Source of the DNA: Bretschneidera sinensis
Lineage: Eukaryota; Streptophyta; Magnoliopsida; Brassicales; Akaniaceae
Reading direction: 5' to 3'
NCBI GenBank assembly: GCA_023935145.1
Contig: CM043705.1
Span: 88,570,084-88,634,083, forward strand
Length of the DNA: 64,000 nucleotides
The translations under genes were made by a program, and so were the position numbers. Below, piece by piece: positions 37,201 through 49,800 of the stretch (position 1 is its first letter; every line of letters begins with the position of its first letter). The notes under the pieces were generated by a model, which was not told the origin of the DNA, ran no database searches, and was given only the letters and a program-made list of their open reading frames with translations.

Positions 37201-38506
37201 AATTCAAAGGAGTTCCTAGCCATTCATTGAATTTCAACACGATGTAACTAGACAGGAGATTGTAAGCACCAAGTTGTCGGCTAAAATTTCTGAAAGTTAC
37301 TCCATTTTTCTATAGATATGCCTATCGAAGGCCTAAACTACGAAATTCATACAAAGCCTAGGAACAATTACTGCCAGTAATGAAAGAAGTCAGCATGAGT
37401 TCTTTTGAATCATGCATTCAGAACCCCGGAAAGTCATAACTACCATAGCAATAATGAGACAGAATAATAGAATGATAAAACTGGCGGGTCTTATCCGCAT
37501 TTCAGTTTTTACGATGTTTTCAAGGTGTTACTCCCAGGTAAGTGACTGCAGCAACATAATCCTCATGGAGAAAAGATCACTTCGGTAGAAATCAATTGAT
37601 AAAGTTAGCAGTGTATGAAACCAACAAACCAGCTCATTCTGAACCATGTATCCCCCCATTCTCAGGTTGGATAACTTGCAAGCTCTGACAAACCTGAAGT
37701 GTACTCCGACAAGTAGACAAAAATGAATTAGAATATCACTGATGATTCATAATCATGAAATACACATGTAATCCCCCAGTATCATCACAGACAGACCGGA
37801 CAAGAAACGATCTTGCTAATTACTAATTACTAATTACTAGTTACTTTAACATCATTTCCCATTGACAATCAAGCGAGATTCAGTTCAACTATTTGATGTT
37901 GCTTTAGGGTGAGGCAGCAACCCACACCTCCTTGGCCACAAATTTGTAGTAGTCTTATAGGTTATATCTATGTGAAAACAGGCAGACAACAGAATTAAGA
38001 AAAACAAAAATGGTAAATAGCTAACTCTTGGAACACCATTAAAATGTATGTAAAATAAATATAATATGAAATGGACAGTTCTCAAACCCACAATGGGCAA
38101 TTTTATTATGTTGCTTTTAAATTCTTAACATTCTTTAACAGTCTCGAAATAACTCAGATGGGCAAAGAGTTTCCAGGGTAGAACGAAATTCATTTATCAA
38201 ACTTTCACAACCAGCTGATTATGGTCCTTGTTCCAAGAATGTAAACAGATAGCACCCATCAAATTTATGTATTGTGCAAAACATCAACTGTGCTTATGTG
38301 TACTTCATATATTTAATCCCTATTAAAACAGCATAACCGCTTCTGGGAACTCAGCGATCAATGCATTATAATGTACGGCACAGTATGAGATAACAATAAC
38401 AAAATAATAGATGGATTGAAAAAATAAAACCATTGTGAACAGAAAATATTGGGTGAACTAACCTTACAGTTATTTCATACAGGATGAGGTATATTAATTC
38501 CAACAT
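37201..38506. other. 3' side of the SPL gene
   Basis: No coding region recognised; it probably contains the SPL 3'UTR near 38506. A four-copy 7-bp tandem (taattac x3 plus tagttac) lies at 37817-37844. Confidence 0.5.
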
Positions 38507-41500
38507 TCAATTGATTTGATTGGAATAAAAGCAGCCAGAACCATAAGGTGCTTTTAACAATTGAAACTCCTGGAAATGAATGCTGCTGCCATTATTAGGT
38601 AAATTAAATGAATGCACTCGAGACTCTGGAGGTGACTGTTCTACCCGCTCATGTTCTGATGAAGCTACTGGCCAATTTGGCAATTCTGCATGCATCACTG
38701 GCTGGGCCATACTGATTTGGTTTACATGCATGAGCTGGTCCAGAGAAGAGGGTTCGGGCTCATTCAAACCCCAAGAAGTGGTTGACAGAAGAGAGAGAGC
38801 ACGCCGAAGATCTGGTGATACATCTAAGTTAGAAGCAAATGCAGATGCCTCTAGTCCTGCACAGAATAGTAACATATGGTAGAGTGGCTCTCAAGTATGA
38901 ACGGGAATAAGCACACATGAAGAAAAAAAAATTAACCCTTCCAATCATGGAAACATATGATCCATGAAAACCATCTCCAGTAGTAAAACTCTACAAGTAT
39001 GTATGTGCACCGATTAGTTTGCACTGTAGAAGAGAACTTAGCCTTTATTGTTTAACCATATCAATTTACTTTTCTCTGCTGACATTATTCGACTCCTCTT
39101 ACCAAATTATAAGCAATGGTTATAGATATGTGAACTCAAATGCCTATACAGTTTCATGGTACTACTGCACACATGAAATTTGCTTAGCATCAACAAGTAT
39201 GACAATAACTGAGTGGGAAAAGATATAAAATTCAAAATTAAGGATAGCGTAAAAGAAATTTAAGAAGACTCCCAATTACATGTTTGCAAAGATGTGACCC
39301 TTTTGATAATTCAACTCTATCTGCTATGTAACTCCTCAGTCAAAAATAACATGTATATGATTCCTTAGTCTCTGAATTCAACAAATGGCTAAATAAGTCA
39401 TCTGTTACTATTATCTCAACCCTCCACAAATTATCTTCCATAAAAATATATACAGGCATGTTTATGGCTGCTACAGGTGATTTTAGTATTCTCATAATGT
39501 GTCCAGTTGATGATATGCTGCCTGGATTTTTGCTTCATTCAGCAAATGAGTGTTTAGGTTCATTATTTGTACAACGTAACAGAAAGTCCAGCAAAACTTT
39601 TTTTTTTTTTTATATTTTTGTTATAAATACTTAAGCCTACTCGTCAATAAATCAGAATGGAATTTCCATGTTGTCAGAGACATTGGGCCCACATAAGTTA
39701 GAGATGATTTTACTGGTTCTGCCTGTCTAGACCAGTAGCAAGAATGGCGACAGTAGAGGTATCGCTGAAGCAAAAGTCAAGGTAGCACTCTAGAGGTAGA
39801 GATGCAGCCAGGAACAGCATCTCTGAAGTAGGCTGTAATGGCACTAAAGATGGAGGTAGCATCAGAGGCCACAGTATTAATGAACTCTGAAGGAGGCAGC
39901 AAAAGAACAGGCATAAAGAAAGCCAGATGATATTATAAGATCAGAGATTTGACGGGGTGGGGGTGGGGAATTAAATTACAGTTGGCTAGGTAATCAGAAA
40001 TCAAATAATAGCTCACCTGCTTATCTAGGACATTTGAGCATGTCTAACTTTCTGAAATATTAAATCCAAACCTTTGTTTTTGAAGTATTTGACAGTAGGT
40101 ACAAAACGAAATCACTTATATGGTGGAAACATACCTTGACTAAAGACCCGAGGCATACTGCTCTTGAAAGACAACATTTTGTTCGAGTCAATTTCTAGCA
40201 TAGAAGTGGCATCTGGCATCACATTTGTAGGCAAATTAAGCTGCCTATCAATGCCTCCTGGTTTTGCAGGCCTTATTAAAGAATCTCCTGCTTGTGTGAC
40301 CTTAAAGCCGCATGAATATTGCCATGTTGGATTTGAAGCAGGAAGTGGCACCCTATTCAGCACAAGATTCATCTGCTGCCTTCCATCTGCACAGATAAAA
40401 CCAAGGCAAAATGTGTTGTACAGACATAAGAGTAAAATCACCTTTATCAGTATTCGGTTAATGAATCTGAGAAAGGGAAGAAATAAAGGGACATTCAAAG
40501 ACTAAACTATAAACTATCAATCATTTTTCCAGTTAGACGTGAATAATGTAAGGCTACCTCAAACACAATGATTCCACATAAAGTATATACTTTATAGAAA
40601 TTAGTAGTAATTGACTTAAAAAAACTTAATGTTCTTAACAAAAGAAAAAAGATGACTACAATGCAGATAAAGATAAATGCGGAGAGTGAATTCAGCAAAG
40701 CTCTACAACTACCAGAAGGAAGACAGCTAAAATATTCAGAGTTGGAATAAGCACCATAAAATGCAGAAGACATCCTCGCAGAACTGAACTGGATTCCATC
40801 TGCCTGCAGCCTGCGGCGTCGTGCATTGTGATCAGAGAGACGCCGACGACAGCTTCGCTTCTTATCGTCAAACTCCGACAATTCATGAAACCTTTAGTTG
40901 CATAAGAAGTGTTAAAAGCACAAAGTGAATGAATCAAAAGTTAATCCTGGATAATCACAATGACAAATTACTGACAAAGCATTCAGTAATTGATGGTCTT
41001 CCTAAATAAAAATTGTGAACCACACAAGAACTTGCCTGCTGCACTGTTGGCAAAAACGGCGTTCCATACCGGCAACAATGACCTTCGGGCTTTTGGAATG
41101 GTTTACACAGATTCGGTGCCTGCGATGATAATCTTTAGCTGACTTCAGGTCAAGGTTGCATCCTTCAACTTGGCAACATGGGATCTGTGTACTCTGATAA
41201 GATCTTTTTGTTGTAGCAGCAGAAGATGATGAAATCAAAAGAGATGAGGACTTGGCAGAGTTGGCTGCACAAACGTCTTCAAAGTACATCCGTTTACCAA
41301 GCTTTAAACCGATTATAGGTTCACCGGAGCTGGAAGAAGCGCATAATGAAGGCAAAGTCCCAGTACCATCTACTTTGGTCAAATCTTTATCCTCACCAAT
41401 TTTTTTCTGAATATTCTCAACCTTCATACATGTCTGCATCCCCTCCTTAGTGAAAGAATCTGCTGAAGCTGAGATGGAGCTCTTGGATGAAGAGCCACGC

Positions 41501-41685
41501 CCCAAATCAGAGCCTGAGAAACCATCATCTCCAGATAAATATATAGATGCATCATCCATCTCTCCATCTCCTTTAGTCTTGTGGTTTGATTGCTGGTCCA
41601 GCTTTGGAATTTCAATTGTCTTGCCATTGAACCCTGCTAAATTCTCCCAGTCCCACTCTGATGGAGTCTCTGAGTTCCAGTCCAT
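38507..41685 (-). CDS. SPL: SBP-box transcription factor (SPL), miR156-targeted
   Basis: Four coding exons on the minus strand: 41036-41685, 40713-40891, 40135-40386 and 38507-38856, in frame, giving 476 residues. SPL factors bind GTAC-core DNA and control phase change, flowering and shoot form. The SBP domain covers about 169-245. Its first zinc site is C171, C176, C193 and H196; the second is C212, C215, H219 and C231. The overlapping nuclear signal runs KKRSCRRRL to RRRR. The N-terminus has the short motif WDWENL seen in the SPL2/6/10/11 type, but I do not assign an orthologue. Intron 1 cuts the SBP domain at the usual Ser-Arg site and starts with GC (agcag|gcaagt). Exon 4 contains the miR156 complementary site, so juvenile-stage repression is expected. 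Leader exons probably lie upstream, up to about 44430. Confidence 0.93.
38783..38802 (-). promoter_or_regulatory. miR156/157 target site in the SPL coding region
   Basis: The plus strand reads tgacagaagagagagagcac, differing from mature miR156 (TGACAGAAGAGAGTGAGCAC) at one base. The SPL mRNA therefore has GTGCTCTCTCTCTTCTGTCA, the standard site, encoding ALSLLST. It lies in exon 4, downstream of the SBP domain as in other targeted SPLs. The single mismatch is the usual one in plant SPL sites. Confidence 0.95.
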
Positions 41686-44430
41686 TACAGAAACAGACCC
41701 CAGATAAGAAATTTAATTTCTATTATACTCCATACAACGTGCATAAAATTGCATGTGTTGGTAAGTGGTTCCTGATGCATCAACTCAAACTGTTAACAAA
41801 ACGTAAGCAACTAGAGAAAACTTGAAAACTTCAACGCGATGTTACCAAATATTGGAGATTATGCAGAATGGATTGGAAATAAGAACACCCTTGATCGTAA
41901 TTGAAGGGCAGGGCAATTAGAGCCAACTGCTGCCTTTTAACAAAATAGTAAATATAAAAGAATAAAAACATTTTTACTTGAATAAAAAAAAAGAAGAAAA
42001 AAAATCTTTCTTGGATGTGCTAATCAAAAGAAAGATTATAAGATTGATAAGACATTCTGACAGAGTGAGAACCATGTAATCTATAATGCAAGAAGTTGAT
42101 AAGCATGTTTCTTAAGCTCAAGTAAATTTGAAGTCACCTTCACAAAATTTCCAAACGGAATTTCTCGCAGACCCTCTGTTTGAACAGCGATGCGTATGTT
42201 AGGTAGCAAACTTCGCAGTGCTTCCTTCAAGAAAGCAGACTGGATCCTCTGCTCCCCAAGCAAAGAAGAGGCCCACAGATACCACAGAAATCAAAGGATG
42301 ACGTAACCAAACAAGAACAGTTGCATCCCATTAATATGTCGTTTTCAGCCCACCAGTCTTGTTAGATTTTTAATCTCCCTTCCCACCAAATAAACAATTG
42401 AAATTCAATCTGTCAGAGGTCTCCATGTGGATCTTTCTCCTTTCCATTTTGGTCAAGACAGATATATTTAGCACATGCCACTCGAATGGTCCTGCTAACC
42501 AATTATCCACAAAGACCACATAAATACTAAACTTTCCTGACCACTCCAATTCATAGAACAGAATTCTATTCAGACATCACCAGAAATTCAAACCAGGTCA
42601 GTAAAAAGTAGCGTTTTAGAATATCTAGACTTTTACCATACAAGCTGTTACTATCTAGAATCAGTAATAGTATCAGCAACCTTGCTCAAATGTTACCAAA
42701 ATTCAAACCAACTCAATAAATAGCATCATCCTAGTTTACCTGAAGTTTACAGTAGTAAGTCGGTAACCACCATAACATCAAAATATCCTTTTTACCATTG
42801 AATTCTCAGGAAAGCAAGAGTTACACTTAAGACAGGAAATAAGCTTTTTTTTATTGCAAAGTTTTACAGCATCAAAAGACTACCTAACTCTACTTTATGT
42901 CCAATGCATCCTGCTCCCTCTCTTCCTTTCTCAATAATTTCTGTTTAAGACAATAGAACAATTCTGCCAAAAAAGTGACAGCCTTAACTCTTAAGTAATT
43001 ACTATTCAAGTCCAAATGTTTAATTACTGCCATCATCACCTCATAGCTACAGTTGATCGATCATATCATATCACTCTCAACAACAATAATCTAACATAAT
43101 TAATAGCCCCCTCTCTTCAATAAGATTGACAGATGCACATGTTTCTGTGATGTTCCCCAATTGGAGTTACATAGTCCGTTAAACAGACATTTGCTTCATT
43201 ACATCCTCACTCTCTCTAAGCCACATTTTTCAATATACTTACCCATTTTTTACTGCACATCTCATTGCAAAGCATCTTTGACCAATCCCTCCCTTTAATC
43301 CGTAATCCATAAAATCCAATAAAGCTTGAAAGTCTATTCCAATTATTACACCAACATGCACACATGCATCCAGTTCCAAAGACTATTCAAAGATAAGAAT
43401 GAACTTAAGCATCTATGACCTATCTTATTATCTAAACAAACGCAAACAAAACTTGATTATTAAATAGATAACGCAACTACTCTCATACAAAATCACCTCA
43501 AAATTCACTTCCGGCCCACAAAATTTAATCAACTGGCTTTGCCCTCCTACCCTCTTTATCCCAACTCCACCTCATAAGAGAAATGTTGGTTTGTATAGAA
43601 ACAATGTGCCCAGGCTACTTAACTCTTTTTACTGGACTACCAGGGATCTCTTGCTAAAATATGGCAATTATAAGTCAACACTTCCTAGAACTTTTGAATG
43701 TAGTTATAGAAAAAAAAAGAAAGAAAGAAAAGAAGAAAACTCACCCTCAAAATGAGCAATTTCCACGAGTAAGCTTATATAATTAGATATTAAGATTTTT
43801 TACAAATATAATTATATATGTAATTACACGTGCAGTTATGGCATACATTTTTTTTTTGGTAGGGGTCATGTCTCTCACCAATGCACCAAAGGGGACGTGC
43901 AGATATCGCATACATAGTATACATACATATACGCATATGCATACCTGTGGTCATCTTTCATTCTCTTTTCATTGATTCACAAGGGCAAAAAGAGCCCATT
44001 AAGCTAAGCGAACTCTGGGGTTAATTTCATTATTCACCGACAAAACCAAATTGGAAAGAAAAAAAACGAATGTTTACATGCATTTCCCAAGAAAATGAAC
44101 AAATTTTCAAATTAGAATATTAAAATTTCAAGATACAGAACAAAATCCATCTCTCAAACCCGCATACCCAATTCATTTGGAAAGCAAAAAACTAGAGAGA
44201 AAGGAAATCTTCTAAACAGAGAAAATAGAAAGAGTTAAATTAATGTCTGAGCTTACAAGTACTGAGTCTGTCACCATTGATGCAATGAAAGAGAGATAAA
44301 GAGATTGGGCCAGGCCGTGTTGACTCAGGCCATGTGGACTGAGTCAGAGATCGAGTCAGGCCGAGTGTGACTCGTGTAACCAAAAGTAGAAAGTAAAAGG
44401 AAAAGGAAAAGGAAAAGGAGAGAGAAGCCA
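41686..44430 (-). other. Probable SPL 5' leader region with introns
   Basis: Between the SPL start codon and the likely TATA box at 44448 I see no separate gene. Long 5' leaders with introns are common in SPL genes, and CT-rich sense-strand sequence near 44390-44425, with four AAAAGG units on the plus strand, fits a leader. A 60-codon minus-strand frame at 42081-42263 has no similarity I recognise and may be a leader exon. Exon limits cannot be fixed from sequence alone. Confidence 0.4.
43828..43915 (-). mobile_element. 47-bp A-tailed retroposon stub with 21-bp target duplication
   Basis: A 21-mer at 43828-43848 recurs at 43895-43915 with two differences. The bases between, read on the minus strand, run cccctttggtgcattggtga... 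to gacccctacc followed by a run of A. It has the form of a 5'-truncated SINE or LINE inserted in minus orientation, longer than the other stubs in this window. Confidence 0.65.
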
Positions 44431-44447
44431 TCTTCAGGTTCGTTGCT

Positions 44448-44454
44448 TTTTATA
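44448..44454 (-). promoter_or_regulatory. Possible TATA box of the SPL gene
   Basis: On the minus strand the sequence reads TATAAAA, followed by a CT-rich region typical of a plant leader. Transcription would begin near 44420. It is 2.8 kb from the coding start, so the assignment depends on there being a leader intron. Confidence 0.35.
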
Positions 44455-46884
44455 GTATCTTATGTAATGTAATTATTAGCTTCACTTTTAATGGGACTTT
44501 ATTTGTGTGCTCCAGTCGATCATGTGCTGCCACGTGCCCCGTGTCTAGTTTGGTACAGTATTAAGTACCCTGAATTTTTTGGTGTAACAACAAAAACGCG
44601 ACTCAGTGACAGTGGTAGTGAACCGACCTGTCTCTAAAGGAAAATTTATTAAAAAGCTTCTTTTAAAAGGTCGTGAAACTTAAAAACTAAGTTTAGTCAA
44701 CAGTTTTTCCTTTTTAGTTTTTAAATATTATTTTTTAAAATAAAAATTAAAAACAGTTTCATCGTATTTTTTTTGAAAAAAATATCTTTAAATTATTATA
44801 ATTCAAAAATCATTTTTAAAACAAAAAATAATAAAATATTATTTAAATAAATTTATGTTGTTTTATGTTGTTTTTATATGTTTTGTAGTGCCTTGTTCAG
44901 TTTTAATCCACAATAATTAGTGTATTTTTGTTTTGCTTTAGCTTCTAAGTCATTACACTTGATTGATTGGTTTTGCTAATTTTTTATTTTGTGTTTTTTC
45001 ATTTTATTTCATGCATTTTCTTGGTTTATTTTGTTTGTTTTAACCTTTTCTTCTTGAAGACGTTACATTTTTTTTTAAAAATTTTAATTTGAATAATATA
45101 AAATTCTACTTCGATAAGTTTAATTACTATCCGTATTAAAAAAAATTATCATTGAAAATGTTATTTTCTTAACCACTCTCTTGTTGACAACACTTTCTCT
45201 TAAATTTTTATCAATCATTTTACAGTTTTTACCTTCATATAATTATTAATTTTTTTACATTAACAAAGAGAAAAATAAAACCTTAATTTTTTATTTGAAA
45301 TATCTCAAAATAATCGTTATGTTAAAAGATTGTAGTCAATACTTTCTTCTTGTTTTTTTTTTATTTGAAAACCTTTTCATAGATTACATGAAACTTGAAA
45401 AGCACCACATGTTTAATGATGAAACTTGTTGATATCAAAAACCTACTATCAGATAAAGAGGTTTGAATATTAAAACTGCACATAATAAATTAGAGAAAGT
45501 GAACTAAAAAACCATCGGAGAGAGAGGGGTGGTGTTTTTGAAGACTCTCCGATGCTTAAATTAACCTTTTTGAATTTATAATAGGAGAAAAAGAGCAGTA
45601 CTAGTATTTAATGAATGATTAATGAATTATTCTTCGCATACCTTGAAGCTCTTTATATATAGTTTGTGAAATAATCACTTGGTTATTTACCATTATTTTC
45701 TTGGGAGATGATGTGATCGCTGAAATATCGCGTGCGAGTTATTGTACTTTGATGCACGAGAAGATTGCTAGTCATAACGACCTTGTGATAAAATTATTCT
45801 TTTACTCTCGTATCATCATTTGGCTATTTGATTTTAAAGATCTTCTTTATTCACGTGTGGATATTATAAGAGGGTGAATTCTCTTTGTATCAAAATTTAA
45901 ATGTCAACTATGATTACTTTTTATTTTTATTTTTTCCATTTTACTGCAGTTCCAATGAAATCAAAGTTAAGTCACACTTCAACAAGATTATCTTTGTAGC
46001 TCTTGTCATACATAATTTATTTATTTTTAAATACTTGTGTGATCGTTGCAAAAGTAAAAATAAAAGAGTGTAAATGGTTTAAAGCGAACTGAGACTAAAT
46101 GCACTAATTGCTGCATTCCTTTTCCCATTGGTCGAATGGTGCTAGTTAACCCCAGCTTAGCTTGAAATGTTGGGCATTGCCACCTTTTGCTAATTTTCAT
46201 ACCATCCGATTTGGGAGGGTTTAGGAGGAGAGGGAATTGAGATTTTATCAATCTACCCTATCTAATCCTCTTTCTCTTCTAACCAAACACTAACCAAACA
46301 AGGAGAAGGTACTTCAGTTACCACCCTCTACCTTTCCATTTCATCAAAACAAGTAGAGGATAACCACCTTACTTTTCCCTAGCCTTCTCATCCCCTCCCT
46401 CATTTCTTTTCCAAACTCCCAAACAGTGGTAAAAGGGGAACACGAAAGAGAAAAACAGAATCATCAAAATATCAACATAAAATGGAACTTCATAACTTCA
46501 TATTGTACGAGGAAATCCAAGAGTACTTTATAATGTCGATCAACAACTAGGACTTATGAACATTATTTTATCGTTTTCACGAATTAAAAAGAAATTTAAT
46601 CACATAAGCCTTTATTCCGAGTCACCGTATTACAATAAATCCATGTAAAGGAAAATGTATATGAAGTTCTGAACAACAATAATCTCTTCCGGTGACAATA
46701 AATTTTGAGCTTTGTTTTAGGAAACTTCTAATTTTCATATGTTCCATTGATACTTACAAATACAGACTCGCCTCTGTAAAGGAAGACATAAAAAATAGAG
46801 AAAAAAAAATTGTCCAGAAAAAAATGTAGTGTTCCTAGTTTGGTATTTATCCCTGATGGTGAGAATACCTTAACAAACAATTTC
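44455..46884. other. AT-rich intergenic DNA between the SPL and DLDG1-like genes
   Basis: No gene recognised. Positions 44640-45400 are extremely AT-rich. Positions 46190-46440 are GC-richer and carry scattered inverted pieces (tttgggagggttt against aaactcccaaac), possibly an old MITE. I could not define its ends. Confidence 0.5.
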
Positions 46885-49800
46885 CTAGTGTCGCTTCACT
46901 TCCTGAAATATGTTCGCAACTTTCGGGGATAATCTTGGAAGGAATTTAAACAACTGCACCACAAAAACAATTGGAAGGAATAACAGCTAATATAAGTAGA
47001 AAAATGGAAGAAAGCTAAATGACATTTTAAAAGAAGCACTAAAGGTCAACAAATAAACACAACTAAAAAAGGAAATCACCATTTTTGTTGTAAAGTGTTT
47101 AGATCATAAAGCATGATGTATGATCCTAGATAGTGAATTTTGTTGAATTTAGTTTTTTGATGTTCTCCACATTATACAAGACACAGGGAGAGACAATGTG
47201 CACTTGCGGACTCAACCATGTAGTGATAAGGAAGGAGAATATAGAAGGATAATAATCACAGATCCTGTACTTTCACATTTGGCCTTGGCTGATTTTGCAA
47301 TGTTCTCTGCTTAAAAAATAACGGTAAAAGGAGGGAAAGGAGGTGGAGATGCTTATCTTTCCCCAGTAGTTCAAAGGCTTGAATTTGACGTGCTTCTACC
47401 AAAAGATAGACATATCTAACTTGTGATACTATAAGCTCACATACTTATTCTATTCACCAAGTATACTATCACAGACTAATACTAAAATCAGGTCATCTAA
47501 TTAATTCTTTATCCTTGACCCTTGATAGGCAATGAGCTAATGACACCTTGTGGGACGTTTTATCCTTAGCCATAAATGAGATTTGCATGTGAGCATGTTT
47601 TCCTGCATGCACATGTCCACGCAGAAACTATGAACGTTTATGCAATTAACAAATTATATGATGATGACCACAGCATAGAGCTCGGATGATATTCTCTTTA
47701 TTTATGGATTACTCCAGAAGTTGGTACTTAGTAGCCATTTCCCAAACATGCAGACATAAGTAGTTTTTTAATTTTCATTACCATTTTTTATCTCTAGTGG
47801 GATGTTTTGGTGAAATAAGAGGACTGTCTCCCTATCATGCAGTGGTACACGGCTAGAGGAGAAACTTGTCTAGGCTAACATTCTTCTTTATGTCTCGGTG
47901 AGCAACAAGACATTAAAACAATAATACGTGCCAAGATAATTTGTACATAAACATACCCAAAGCTTCACACATGCATCAATGACAACTGGAATCAGGCAGA
48001 CAAAAATGGTTATAGCAGACTGATCAACTTCAACCCCATAATGGTCAACAATTATCTCTAACAAAGTCTGCCAACCAGATTCAGAATGATACCTGCAAGT
48101 ATAAAATTTCATGTGTTACAGTTTAGAAGCTGAGAAGCACAAAGTTCCAGTCATGCAAACTTGAATATAAATGAAACAATATGGACAAAAAAATGAGAAA
48201 TTGAATCTGGAATTACATAAGATGACAACAGCATGTTTACATAAAAAAATTTTGGACTAAATTAAACAGTCATGAAAAGAATTTTCTAATGCAACATGGA
48301 TTTAACATTTGGCCACATGGCAAAATTCTTCTGGCAGAAAATGAAAAATCAAAGCACATATATAGGAGTTATATACTCCACAATCAATATAGTAACTAAC
48401 ATCAGGCTATTTAACACGTGGTACCGCTTCTATAGCTTGTCAATGTAAGCCAAATTGTGTTTAATTAGTATAGCAATACAGATTTAAGTTAGCAAAGAGC
48501 AGAAACATTACCCTAAAAAAATGTCGGTGATAAGGATAATAAGAAATGCCTTCCCAGTATCTGAAATGTTATTTATTATTTTGTAACCTGTAAATTTCAG
48601 CAAAGCTACCTGCAAAAGTGAAGAAAGAAAACAGAAGATGCTTAATAAAAATGCGTAGGGAAGCAGAATTCAAGATATAGTAGATCTATACACATCTGTC
48701 ATGTGGTCAAGCAGAAACAGGCATAAAGTTGTCTGTGTAACAATATTGCCATTTAACACTGCATAAAAGTTCTTCATGGTCTCATGGGAACTCAAGGCTC
48801 CATGATGTTTGAGAACGGTTTTAAGAGTACCCAAATCACTCTAAAATTAAGAATATGATGCTCTAGTTAGATAGCATAGTTTCTCTTCCATTTTCAGAAT
48901 ATAGATGGTTTGAGTTTCAAAAAGGAGTATGATATCCTACATCTAAAAGAAGTGAACTTATAAAAAAAACCATCTAAAAGAAGTGTAGAAAGTAAGACTT
49001 GTGTATGGTGGTGAACCTAGAACCTAATGGCTTAAGCTTTTGGGATCAAATAGTATTCTAAAACATATATTTGGGCCCTTGTTTTGGACTCCCATGCCTC
49101 TTTTCCCCTAACATAAGGCTTTAAGCCTCTCGAATAGTAGGCAGTGCCATGCATGTGATTTTTTACTTTCCTTGAACAACTCAAATTGATTTAGATCAGT
49201 CAATATCTTGATTGATCCCATCTAAATTGCCTTAAAATTTGTTTTCATGGCAATTTTCAATTACCCAAACTTACAAAATTGTCACCTTAAAATCAATTGG
49301 TATCTTTGATTTCTTGGAAAAATATAAATATTAGCTGGTACTCAATGTGACATAAGGCCACCTGTGATAAGTGCCTTGCATGCAATCTCATTGGCAAGGA
49401 TTCACCATAATAAAAATATGTGTGCAGGTATCAATCAAATATGATCATAGCTAAAAAGAAAATCACAACAATAACAATGATAGCCAAGAACTTTCATGTT
49501 TGACTGAATGATGTTGGTATTCTCAGAAGGACTAAAGATGATTTTTTCACACAAAAGTATGGAGAAATAAAGAATTGTGCCTCACTTTACTCTGATTGAA
49601 GTATAAGATGAAGAACAATGAGACCCCAAATATCATATCCGACCATATGTTGGCAAATGCTTTACGGTTCTCTAATCTCCAATTGTCTCGCAGCTCTAAC
49701 CTGTTGAACCAACACCAAGGAAACTGATAAGAATTGCATTCACTAAATGAACTGAACTCTGAAATTTAGGTTTATAAGCACAGGCAGTAAGGAAAGTTAA

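Noticed and set aside
39690..39930. Degenerate gaggtagca-like repetition in SPL intron 3
   Set aside because: Units are too diverged and irregular to call a minisatellite by eye.
44240..44431. 63-codon minus-strand ORF as an SPL upstream ORF
   Set aside because: Its ATG is only about 17 bases from the likely TATA box, so it is probably not in the transcript; its SFSFSFS stretch comes from an AAAAGG microsatellite.
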